Positions 12,501 through 22,200 of a DNA stretch of 64,000 nucleotides are shown here, piece after piece. The DNA is from Liolophura sinensis (lineage: Eukaryota > Mollusca > Polyplacophora > Chitonida > Chitonidae). The notes beneath the pieces are model-generated. The model made no database searches and was not told where the DNA came from. It saw only the letters and a program-made list of their open reading frames with translations. The position numbers and the translations under genes were made by a program. Position 1 is the stretch's first letter. Each line of letters starts with the position of its first letter. The stretch lies in contig NC_088296.1 in assembly GCF_032854445.1 (NCBI RefSeq), positions 13,364,706 to 13,428,705 on the forward strand. Direction: 5' to 3'.

Positions 12501-13954
12501 GTAAACATAAAACACGAAAATCACATCAGCACGTTCACATCAAAAGGAAAACTGACTTTAATATTACGGTTCCATATCGCACGTTGGTTAAACAAAGCGA
12601 AAAATCTCAAGCTCTTTGTTCCATTGTACGCATATAATATGTCTGTGAATATGTAGAGAAAACCCAGGTAATGGTATATGGAGTCCTTGTGTAGGTATTT
12701 GGCTTCAGTGAGACAGAAGGCCAGTGACATGTCCGTGCTACACGGTAATCTAGGTCTGGGATAAGAAACAAGACTAATTGAGATATTTGACACTGTGGTT
12801 TTACCAGACCTCAGCTAACAGGAGTAAGCCTAAGAGCCAGGTTAAAAAACTGAACTCTGTTACAGAAACAGTACTATTGGTGAGGCTCACAAGAGGCATG
12901 AAAATATGAGTGCATCCCAAAATCCACATCTGCGCCTTCAAATCGTCACCATATAACTTACACGGATTTTATTTAATTCTTTAAAAAGTTGCTGAGGTGT
13001 TTTATCCATATTTTAAATGAAAACCCCGAAAAAACAATAAAAGAAAAGAAAATGTTGTAGGAAGTCCATGTACTAAAAACACACACGCTCACGGATATGC
13101 CATTTCCAGCCCATCGGCAAGGTACATGTATCAGGAATACACCTGTCTCCTAAAGGCTCTTCAGGGCTCTTAAAATACAAGTTGAAAACATTGTATTATT
13201 TTACAGACTTATCATTTAAAAATCACCTTTACATTTTTAATGGTATTGTATATTTGATATGATGACAACACAACATTTTCAGTAATGCTTGGCCAGTGAC
13301 CTCTGATAAATTGCAATTTTTACATACTCATGCTCAAGGACTAAAAAACTTGACATTTAATTCACAGGATGTAATTCAAAAACGCAAAGACATTTTTACG
13401 TTGTTGCTCTAGCACAGTGTAGGAAAATCTCTATGAAGAATCTCCTTGACGAAGAGCTCACGTACAGACGAAAAAGCTTCACAACCTCCTATGTATGGAG
13501 AGAGGGCATAGAAAGGAAACAGTTAAATGGGCAGGAATAATCAAGAAACATAAACTGGAATGCTATGGAATCGTAGATAGCAAAATATAATCACTCGACT
13601 TTTTTTTGTTGCAGGAAACGCCTACTAAGAGACGGAGACAGGGGAGAATCCCTGGACGCAGTTCCACAAGATACACATTCCTATTACAACGTGCCAAGTG
13701 TTGAAATTGGCCACTCTTATGAGAATGTCATGAGTTCATCTTTATCTGGAGAAAGGTTACCGAGAAACCCAGCTGATACAGGACTTGACATGCTCAGAGT
13801 TGATGTCCCTGAACATGACAATCCCAACACATACGAAAACATTAATGCTCCTACCCAGCAACGCAATGACAATGACACGCACGGACTGTACGAATCTGCT
13901 AATACACGGGACACGTCAGATACCAGACTGTACGCAACTCTGAGGCAAACTTAA
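3473..13954 (+). CDS. Gene A: EGF-like single-pass membrane receptor, tail type 1
   Basis: Assembled from exons 3473-3560, 4495-4641, 5918-6061, 7226-7348, 11560-11656 and 13615-13954: 939 bp, 312 aa, frame closed. Signal peptide about 1-27. EGF-like 1 has cysteines between residues 36 and 77, EGF-like 2 between 85 and 125, and EGF-like 3 between 129 and 166. There is a membrane segment at about 173-198 and a cytoplasmic tail at 200-312. The tail carries five tyrosines, in SYYNV, HSYENV, NTYENI, GLYESA and RLYATL. Three of these fit YxN (a Grb2-type SH2 ligand), and the last two are spaced like an ITAM but with Ala in the first +3 position. The stalk exon present in B, C and D exists at 9840-9908 but has a GG instead of AG acceptor; a different 60-bp stalk exon is possible at 11009-11068. 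It is probably a surface receptor signalling through phosphotyrosine. The ligand is unknown and the function is inferred. Confidence 0.75.
4495..4641 (+). CDS. Gene A exon 2 (EGF-like repeat 1, long-loop form)
   Basis: 147 bp, phase 1 to phase 1, between TTATTAG and GTAAGT. Six cysteines follow C-x5-C-x5-C-x6-C-x-C-x19-C. The last loop contains a basic run and ends GNPxSxFYC, shared with the other three genes. Confidence 0.8.
4815..4936 (+). pseudogene. Decayed duplicate of EGF exon in gene A intron 2
   Basis: This stretch aligns with exon 2 (matching GTTATGGAAC, TGTAACACCAA, GGTAATCC and a donor with the same following intron bases), but it has an in-frame TAG, has lost the second cysteine, and has a deletion removing the fourth and fifth cysteines. 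A homologous relic sits at 20599-20701 in gene B. Confidence 0.7.
5513..5611 (-). repeat. Old SINE tail fragment in gene A intron 2
   Basis: It matches the reverse complement of the 3' part of the window's common SINE (TTTATTTGATTGGTATTTCA, then CGAGGACTGCCAGCAC). The same fragment is in gene B at 21258-21372, so it was inserted before A and B split. A second, weaker fragment of the same kind is at about 5285-5335 (B: about 21035-21095). Confidence 0.6.
5918..6061 (+). CDS. Gene A exon 3 (EGF-like repeat 2, long-loop form)
   Basis: 144 bp, phase 1 to 1, after TCCTAAG and before GTAAGT. The cysteine pattern is C-x4-C-x5-C-x6-C-x-C-x19-C, ending GTSPSLWYC. It is the same domain type as repeat 1. 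Confidence 0.8.
7226..7348 (+). CDS. Gene A exon 4 (EGF-like repeat 3)
   Basis: 123 bp, phase 1 to 1, after TGTTGCAG. The spacing C-x5-C-x5-C-x10-C-x-C-x11-C is a standard EGF layout ending GQCLG. The donor GTGTGT is weak compared with GTGAGT in B and GTGAGC in C and D. Confidence 0.75.
7349..9839. other. Gene A intron, no further exon recognised
   Basis: Long intron between EGF 3 and the dead stalk exon. No open exon-like segment or clear repeat was found on either strand. Confidence 0.4.
9840..9908 (+). pseudogene. Gene A stalk exon with lost splice acceptor
   Basis: This 69-bp stretch is homologous to the stalk exons of B (24400-24468), C (43040-43108) and D (56728-56796): same length, same phase, an S/T-rich open frame ending SPQG, and donor CAAG|GTAAAC. 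The upstream pyrimidine tract also aligns, but where the others have AG the bases here are GG (9838-9839). The nearest upstream AG (9819-9820) would run into a TAA. Skipping it keeps the frame, so gene A probably makes a protein without this segment. Confidence 0.65.
10517..10665 (+). repeat. tRNA-headed SINE fragment (second SINE family)
   Basis: The tRNA-like head has an A-box-like TCTAATGGTCAGAGTG and a B-box-like GAGATCAAACC, followed by body sequence with TACTACTTATTGCTGCCTCG, also seen at about 51400. It lies in a gene A intron. Confidence 0.55.
11009..11068 (+). CDS. Possible alternative stalk exon of gene A with GC donor
   Basis: After a pyrimidine-rich tract ending CCCTGTAG there is a 60-bp open stretch in the correct phase (1 to 1) encoding 20 Thr/Ser/Pro-rich residues, ending CCAG|GCAAGC. 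The junction would be a GC-AG intron. Inclusion would keep the gene A frame and replace the stalk lost at 9840-9908. It has no clear sequence match in the paralogues, so chance is possible. Confidence 0.35.
11560..11656 (+). CDS. Gene A exon 5 (transmembrane segment)
   Basis: 97 bp, phase 1 to 2, after TTTTACAG and before GTAAGT. It encodes DDNLE, then an uninterrupted hydrophobic stretch of about 26 residues with a GLGG motif, then a terminal Arg split by the intron. It is closest to the gene D exon. Confidence 0.8.
11810..12785 (-). repeat. About 970-bp insertion in gene A intron, LTR-like
   Basis: The flanking intron of gene A matches the same intron of gene D (53540-53940), but this segment has no counterpart there. 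It is close in length to the Gypsy-like LTR at 36872-37812 and, read on the - strand, has a similar GGTCTTATATAGCCTGGTGG box. It also contains a tandem pair of about 55 bp at 11845-11940. The ends and target duplication were not resolved. Confidence 0.35.
13615..13954 (+). CDS. Gene A exon 6 (cytoplasmic tail type 1, stop)
   Basis: 340 bp after TTTGTTGCAG, phase 2, ending in TAA at 13952. The tail is rich in Asn, Asp, Thr and Pro with tyrosines in YYNV, YENV, YENI, YESA and YATL. The same order (YENV, YENL, YERV, YTTL) is kept in gene D, while the sequence between motifs is much less conserved. Confidence 0.85.
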
Positions 13955-14309
13955 CGTCTCATTAACAGATAGCTACTAAATATTAGAATCGCCAGTGAAT
14001 ATCATTGTACAGAGATTGCAGCATTTGAAAAACAGAGTGAAGATATACCACTGCAGTGGCACTTTTGTTTACTAAATTCACTAACATATATTGCGGTCTC
14101 TGGTAGTTACAACATGCCAAAAATATTTCCTTTTTCTACCAAACTGTACCTTTGAATGGCATATATCGTCTTGTGTCATTACTTACTTTTTGTGTGTGAT
14201 TCCAATCAACGTTGAACGTTGTTAATACAGAAACAAGTGTATCAAGGACATTCCATCAAACACCTTGACTGTACGCTCCTATATTTGACAGAAGGTAGAA
14301 TTCTATTTT

Positions 14310-14315
14310 AATAAA
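14310..14315 (+). terminator. Candidate polyadenylation signal of gene A
   Basis: AATAAA lies 355 bp after the gene A stop codon. A second AATAAA lies at 14683-14688. Confidence 0.4.
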
Positions 14316-15534
14316 TATGGGCGCTGGTGATCATTTCCATAACTGCGTCACATTCCGGACAACGCTTGGTTAGAAGTGCATATACATTATAGTAAACAGG
14401 TAAAATAATATTGTCATGTTGAACATTGTCATGTTGAATTTGATTAGCGACAACTTTTATCACAGGGTATCATAAACGTCCGCATATCCCAGGGATAAGG
14501 ACCGCGTTTACTAACAACATGTTGGATATATGAATAGCCGCAATCAAAGCGCAAACTTAGTACAATCTTCAGTTCTCACTGTGGGCTTTACGTTATCTCA
14601 GAGGAGATTAAGTGGCCGTTTGAGCCATCTAACATTTCTCAAATACCACTTGTCTTCTACAAATATAAAGTGCATACCTTTCAATAAAATGTCTGAAACA
14701 ATCCAAGTGTAACTCATAAATTCTATTTATTTGTCTGTTTGCATGTCATTCGCTTGTTAGAATCTTTCTTCCTAACTTCATACTGAATGTCAGGTTTATC
14801 ATACTGACTGTATTAAGGCAAATATAGTGTATTAACCTCGATCGAAAACTGCCAAGTATTTGAAAACAACAACTTAATGTTCTTGAAGGATATATGCATA
14901 TATATTAAAACTTTTACCACCTACTCAATTTTTATCTTTTTTTTATTTTAAATGCGTGAAAATTTAAATTTTTGACTGAAGTGAAAAATGCCTTTGTGGA
15001 ATCGGCCATCTCCCAAGCGCTAAAGTAATATGATATTCAACAACTACACTTAGACACGGTTTCATAACCACTCATGTTACTTGTAGTATTATGGAACAAG
15101 TTATTGGACAACACCCAATGGTTTTAAACTGTTGTCTGAAATACTGTTCGTGTAATTGTAACTGAAGAATATCTGGTTTTATGGCCGTCTATTTTCTCTA
15201 CAAATCTTCAATCAAAAAGGTTGATACCGCCGGTTTTATTGTTGATGACCCCAGAATGTGTAGTGTCCAATATGAGAAAATTGTATATGTAAATTAGGTT
15301 ATGTACATCATTACCATGCTGTTTTGTGCTGGCAGTTTGTATCACCTTACGAGCCTGAAGAAAGAGCTGAGACAGCACATACCCCAATGAAGAAAAAAGC
15401 TATTTAGTCCTTGAATAAATAATTCTTTTAGTCTGCAAGCGATTGCTAACCATTTGATTGTTAAAGTCTGCGTAAAACATGTCTGGGGTGTCGCAGATGA
15501 TTATCAATACACAAATACTTTTCAAGCAAGCAAG
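14316..15534. other. Gene A to B intergenic, left part
   Basis: AT-rich sequence with no supported gene or repeat. A second candidate polyadenylation signal for gene A lies at 14683. Confidence 0.4.
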
Positions 15535-15788
15535 GGGCCTCCGTGGCTCAGTCGGTTAGCGCCCTAGCGCAGCGTAGTGACCCAGAAGCCTCTCACCAAT
15601 GCGGTCGCTGTGAGTTCAAGACCAGCCTATACTGGCTTCCTCTCGTGGGAAGATCTGTCAGCAGCCTGCGGATGGTCGTGGGTTTCCCCCGGGTTCTGCC
15701 CGGTTTCCACCCACCATAATGCTGGCCGCCGTCATATAAGTGAAATATTCTTGAATACAATAAAAAAAAAAAAAATCAAACAATCAAA
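15535..15788 (+). mobile_element. Near full-length tRNA-derived SINE
   Basis: It begins GGGCCTCCGTGGCTCAGTCG (tRNA-like A box) with a B-box-like GTGAGTTCAAGACCAGC. The body contains GGATGGTCGTGGGTTTCC and CCACCATAATGCTGGCCGCC, and the tail reads TAAGTGAAATATTCTTGA followed by an A-rich run. It is the best + strand reference copy of the family in this window. Confidence 0.85.
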
Positions 15789-18435
15789 CTTTACTCTAAC
15801 GGTCCAAAATTATTCGTAAAGGAAAGCAATGCTAACGACTGTGTCAAGGATATTAAAAGAAAGACTTTGGTCATTCCGCATTACCTTTATTTTTTTAAAA
15901 TTTACAATAGAGCAAGAGATGCAAAAGATATATATTTGGAAAATATATTTCAATGAAAAGCTAATATTTTAAGCAGAAGCTTACGCACATACAAGCTACA
16001 AGGATATGATTCAATTTTGCGATTTTGCCAAATCCGTCCCTACCTGAATTCATACAGTCAGGACCGTACTTGTGAAATTTGCTACGCATGATATCTCTGA
16101 GGCTCTCGGTCCATTTTGTCAGTCGGTCGTGGTCTCAAATTTCAACCAGTCCGCACCAGACTCCGCTTCTTTCTAACTTTTCACACATGAATATGCCTGG
16201 TGCGGAGTATGCTATGATTTGTGACTGTTGTACTTCCGTAAAAAGTAGAACCTACCAATTTCCCAAACTTATGTCGTTCCTGTTGAAATATAAAATGCAC
16301 CACATACTTGTAGCTCACTGTCTCTGCGCTATACGCCCGGCAAGATTACATGTAGGCAATGGTGCATTTTAGGCCTATTTAATGTTTGTAAGCATTTTTG
16401 ACTGTAGAAAGCTGGGTTAGTGTGCTGATAGCACAGAAACACTACAACCCTCAGCTCTCCAAAAGGGCTTAGTTACAATACTTAAACCCCATATTCTTTA
16501 AGTCTTTAAAAAGGGTGCGTGTCAATAAACCGGTTTCCGATGTATTTCAAACCGTAGGAATACTTTCAACGATCGTTTAAGTATTATGTACTGTAATACT
16601 TCTGAAGACCTGAGGAGGTTGAGTGTGACACCGTCAAAAGTAGGTTGGGTTGTTTATACATAGCAGGTGGTGTTGCCTAATAGAAAAAATGTAGTGATGA
16701 CATTCTCACCGGGCAGAGATAGACCCAGAGACACAGAACAGAAAGCATTGGCATATATCATCTATATCAGCTGTAGACACCAGGGTGTCTTTTCATGGAG
16801 ATTTTCAGATCGGTTTTCGTTCGCCTAGAACATTTGTTGTGTCTTTTGATCATCAATGAAAACAGTTGAATACTTGCCTTTGCATGAATCCGTCCCAATT
16901 TTGCACTGACAAATTTAATACCCCTAACGTCCCCTGATAGTTTACTGATCGCACTTATACCTATATCCCTCAGTAACATAAACAAGCACTTGCAATGTGT
17001 TTGTAAATAAACATCCACTATCAGCCTATAAATAACGTTGTCATTTTCATAAAGTTTTGTAGGGAACACTGTTCAGGAACATTTTGGTTACATGTATGTT
17101 TATAAATGCTGTGGCTCACTTATTGAAATGATTCTTTATTCACTATGATTCTAGGGAATCACTATCGAGTCTCGTGCTACTTAATGTCAACACTTGTAAT
17201 AAAATCAGTTAACACTGCATAAATGATATGGACTATGAAATGTTTAAAAACGATGAGAACTATAGCAACATAAAAACAAATTTGTTCAGTTTGTTTTTGG
17301 GTTAAGCCTTTGCAGGTTCAACACTAGTTGGGATAGATTTCTTGCATAAAGGGAGCTCCAACAGCATTATGACACATGTATTTCTTGGAGATTCAAAGGT
17401 GAGAAGAATAGATTGTTAACAGCAGCACTGGATGAGTCAAAAGCAGTCATAGATCTGGGTAAGGCGAAATTATGCTAATCTAGTGGAAATTCGTGACGTC
17501 TGCTATAGACTGAGGTCACGATACTGTTCTCAACCACCTTGGATTCTTCGTGGTGGTAAGATGGAATTAAAGTCTCCCAGAGTGTGACACAATAATGTCA
17601 CTAACGCACCATTAAATCCATGAGCTTACATCACACTAAAACACAACGATAACTAGGCTGGCATATTACGTTCTGTGCGAGTTGACCGATTTTAAAATAC
17701 TTGACGGTGGGGCGTCATGTCAGGTGTCTCCGGTGTCTCCGGTGTCCAGCCGTTCCATTGACCTACGCCTAAAGGTTTCTAAAGCTGGATTCTAGTACAT
17801 TTATTTTAAAAAATGGACAAGATATAGCGTTAGTTGACAGGCCGGATGGGCAAAATTCAGGATTAAAAGGAATGTGAAAAAAAAAAAAACAACGAGAAAC
17901 ACAGACATTAAATTTGATTTTATGTGTTTAAATAACTGAGGTTTAATGATGGAATCCAGAATTCTTTCGCTGATTCGACGTTTGTCTGGTTTATGGGAGA
18001 AAAAATTTGACAAATCACCATACAAAGCAGAGCTCTTCGAGCTGCTACCGACAGACATTCTGACATAAACAGGTTTTCAGGAATGTTTATTTTATTCTCA
18101 ATAAACGGCGAAAAATATAATCTCAATAATATCCAAATCAAAGATGTTCTGACTAATCGTCCCTGGAATATTGAAATGTCTCTCTACCCGAGTAGAGACT
18201 TGGATCCACCTGAATAACTGTATAGGAGGTCAGTCATGCGCCTTGGGGGGGGGGGGGACCCAGTAAGACCTGCAATGCACAGGCCATAATCATGTAGCAT
18301 GTAGAGAAATTACAACATTCAAAACTATGCTGTGCCGTACTTGTGCAAACATACTTATAGATCAACATTTTGTTCTGTCCTGATTAACTGAAGAAGATTT
18401 GCATGCCCAGAATTAACTAATATAAGGCAAACACT
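15789..18435. other. Gene A to B intergenic, right part
   Basis: No gene supported. There is a poly-A run at 17877-17890 and a G13 run at 18246-18258. The open frames seen here have no exon signals or recognisable domains. Confidence 0.4.
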
Positions 18436-18490
18436 CATTCGATGTCATGGGGACACGTGTAGGCCATCTGAACACATGTAGGACATCGCA
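18436..18490. repeat. Relic of the 29-bp minisatellite upstream of gene B
   Basis: One to two degenerate units (GATGTCATGGGGACACGTGT, ACACATGTAGGACATC). The sequence that follows matches the flank after the large array upstream of gene A. Confidence 0.65.
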
Positions 18491-18964
18491 ATGAAAACCT
18501 TTCACACTACCTGTATACACTTTCATCTAATACAACATATATGTACTGTAGATCACCAGCTACACTATGTCATTCAGATACACACAGCCACATCAGAAAT
18601 ATACGCACTGAATACAGGGCTGAGTATAATAAAGTAGCGCTCTACTGCTTTTGAGGTTATTCTCCCTAAAAGCAAACAGTGTTTAAACCATATCGTTCAG
18701 TCTTACCGGTGTTTTCCGTCATCTTAGTATCACTTTAGGCTGTGCAGACCAACAAATGTGATTAAACATTTTCTTGTCGACTTTTATACCTGTATTAGAA
18801 TGAATATGAAGCAGTAGCACATTACATATCTCCACATTATAACAGCCATTATCCACACGGCCACCGCTGTCAAGTGAAAATATTTCTGTAGTTAACCAGT
18901 TCTTGACCGCATTTGTCATCAAAACGATCAACTAATAAATCATAATACATCACCAAAGAGAGTG

Positions 18965-19172
18965 AATCGTGTTGCACAGTAAGTATCATTCCAACAAGGA
19001 AGAAACATACATACACGAACTAGCCTCGTGGTATACAACATAATTTATTATAGTGAGAAGTAGCAAAACGAGGCTGTCAACATTGTACACATTCAATCTC
19101 TATGCACCTGAATTCAGGGGCTCGTGTATTTTAAATTTACACAAACGGAATACCCATCCTAAAGTGTGAAGT
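18965..19172 (+). promoter_or_regulatory. Conserved 5' flank / 5' UTR of gene B
   Basis: Aligns over about 200 bp with the gene A flank at 3255-3472 (ATCATTCCAACAAGGAAG, GTGGTATACAACATA, AATTTACACAAACGG). Confidence 0.45.
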
Positions 19173-19260
19173 ATGACATTCCCTACCCTCCCCACACGCT
19201 GGGGTGAGATTCTAACTTTTGCGGGCTTAACATTTGGCCTGACAGTCACACTTGTCAAAG
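19173..19260 (+). CDS. Gene B exon 1 (signal peptide)
   Basis: 88 bp with the conserved MTFPTLP start and hydrophobic core ILTFAGLTFGLTVTLV, ending AAAG|GTAAGT. Confidence 0.75.
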
Positions 19261-22200
19261 GTAAGTCTGGATAATGGGCCGACGTGACTGCTAATTTTTA
19301 CCTGAATTTTTGATCTATGTCCTTGCTTGAATGGTTTAATGTTGGAGTTTGTCAGACAAATGTCGTCTGTTCCGCCATTGCTTACACCTGGGTAACACAT
19401 CCGATATATGTGCTTCGGCACACACTCAGTTACGTAGTGAGATGTCCTTGCAGGAGTACATGAAAAAAGTGAGCAATTTATAACGTGCGCGTATAGCTGA
19501 TGGTGAAAGCTACTCGAGTTTATGAGACTAAGCCTTATAAATCTATCGACATAATCACAATAAATTGAGGGTTCTGCTATGAGGTTCCTTGATCTTCACA
19601 TACTTGTACTTTAGTTGCGGCGTTAAACATTTTAACACTTCCTTTCTAACTAACTCTATCATTTAGATTCATATGGTTAGGCCCAAATCTTTATTTCCGT
19701 TGTCTCGTGAACTGTAGCAGACTTTTGTACCTGTGTACGTTGTCTCTATTTAACTGTTTGATTATTATTTAAAAATGTCAGTCTCTCCCTACCTGAGACA
19801 TAATATACAAGCTGTTGTGTGTGTGGAAAACCCTGAGTAGAGCAAACCACCGCAACTTCTTGATAAAACTTTTGAATATGTTAGCCTCAAACATTCATAT
19901 GGGCAAACTGAGGAAACCAGCTAACTTTGGCGAGTTACTGACGAACTTTTCCACGAAGGACATTTAGATTTGGTCACATTGGTGACAGGCATTTCTTATT
20001 CAACAGACTTAAGACTGTGCACACGATTACACGAATAATCACAAGGCACCAAAAGCAGCGACAGTGGAAATCTGCTGAAAAACGGTATACAGGTGCATGG
20101 CCGCACTGATTCTCGGGTTACACGTTTGTAACACTATGTATGAAAGAAGGCTAACACGCTCAGTACTGAAAGTTTTGTTCTCTCCATTTTCTACCATCCT
20201 TGGCGTGCCCTGTTATCACACATTAAGGAACCAGAATTGTGCACATTGTAAGCCAGATTTGGCTGACTTATGTTATTAGGTGCTAAAGCCGAAAAATGTG
20301 GGTCAAACACATTGTGTGGCTATGGAACTAGATGTGACATCAAGACGACTCAGTGTGTAAGCTTGTCTGATAACGGCGACCTGAGGAAGAGGGAGGGTAA
20401 TCCTAACTCTTTATTTTACTGTTTAGGTAAGTTAAACGTTTACAGTATCAGTGAAGTATAGCACTGTACTTAATCATCACAAGATATCGCTATTATACAC
20501 GTTATCTTTTCTAACAGCCTAGGTGATGCACTTACAACACTGTAGAGATTGCTTAAGAAGATCGAGTTGCAAATGACATGACGTAGTTAGCATGCTCGGT
20601 ATAGTGATGGAACAAATTTAGTGCTTGGTTATGGATACATATGTGACACCTATAAGACGGATTGAGGACGATGGTGTAATCCTCTACCCTTTCCCTTTTG
20701 GGTAAGTTGAACATTTACAGTATTAATACAGTAGAGCACATTTCTTAATCATGAGGTTATATCACTAATAAATACGTTGCGCTTTTAGATAACAATCTAG
20801 GAGATATGCAATAGCTTAAGGACATGCAAATGCATCTGACATCGTATGGCCTGATAATGTATGGGAAAATACATGTACGATAAGGCAGATTACGTGTATG
20901 TGGAAATGGGAAGTGCCTCCCTGTTGTAGACTAACCAATCACGTTGCAGTAGTTTTACAAGCCTGACGCAGCAAGATAAACAGAGGTTTGGCCCACTGGT
21001 AAACCTATCTGAGCAGCTTGGTATAGACAAATTTATTATTTGATTGGTGTTTACGAGGTATTCACGAATCTTTCACCAATAGGACGGCAGGATGTAGAGT
21101 AAAATATTAAGAATAACACATGTTTATGTCACAGATGCAGAGAATATTTATTTTCTATCTTGAAATCAAATGGTGGTGTTTTGCAACAATAAAATTAAAC
21201 ACGGTTATGTCACGAGTATAAAAATGTTATATGTTCTATGTTATAATAAAATGGTGGTCTTGTTTATTTATTTATTTACTTGGTTGGTATTTCACGCCAT
21301 ACTCAATAACAGCTCACTTGCACGAGGACGGCCAGCACTGTCCATAATATGGTGGGATTATACCGGGTAGAGATGTGGTGTTAAGCAAACGTTGTCATAA
21401 AAAAAAATGGGAAAGGCTTATGAAATAAACTGTTTCTACAGTGATCAGGAGACTGGAACTAAAGATGGCAAAATTTATACTTACGTCAGTAGTACACTTT
21501 TAGGCGTTGAAATATATAGCATATTTGCAAATGAATCGTCAAAATTACAAGAGTGACATTTTAGTGTAATATATGTAGAAATTGCACCATTAAGGGATAC
21601 AGCCTCATTGCCATTATCCAAAGGATCAGAAGTTACACAAAGCACATGTGTTTGCATGTCTGTAGTGATGGTCTGCATTGATTGTCTGTGTCCTAAGGTC
21701 AAGGAGTTACAGAATGTGGGGATCAGCTGTGTGGTTACAGAGCAGAATGTCACACGAGCAAGAGTGGGTGTAGATGCTCATTCAACAATGGTGTACTAAT
21801 AGAACTGAAGGGCACATCCCCATCCCTGTGGTACTGTGTGGGTAAGTTAAAGTAAATTAGACGTGTAAAATTGCCATTGTGACTCCAAATTAGAAGACAC
21901 ATGCATCATCCCATGTGGAACACAACTGGCATTTGTGTATTGTATAAAATTACGCAACATAACATATTTTGATGATGTAAGCCGTAATTCGAATGTAGAT
22001 TGCACAAATTTAAAGATACATGTAAATGTGAAGAGATCTCAGCCACAACGAACCAGTTTTCCTTGTTACTTTACCGAATCGGCTAATGATCAGTATTTGA
22101 ATTTAGGTATATGTTTCTATACATCTCCATGTATTCCCTGGCAAATTTCTGAATTACCAGCCGTAACATGGGCTTAATACGGCTTTTGTACTATTGGTTT

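Noticed and set aside
12031-12793. Three adjoining - strand frames
   Set aside because: They lie in the LTR-like insertion, lack known domains and carry no splice or start context.
13615-13954. Classical ITIM or NPxY motifs in the gene A tail
   Set aside because: The -2 positions (Arg, His, Asn) do not fit the ITIM consensus, and NPNTY has one residue too many for NPxY.
15535-15610. tRNA gene
   Set aside because: A- and B-box similarity belongs to the SINE head; no complete cloverleaf can be folded. The same holds for 10517, 38673, 60775 and 62010.
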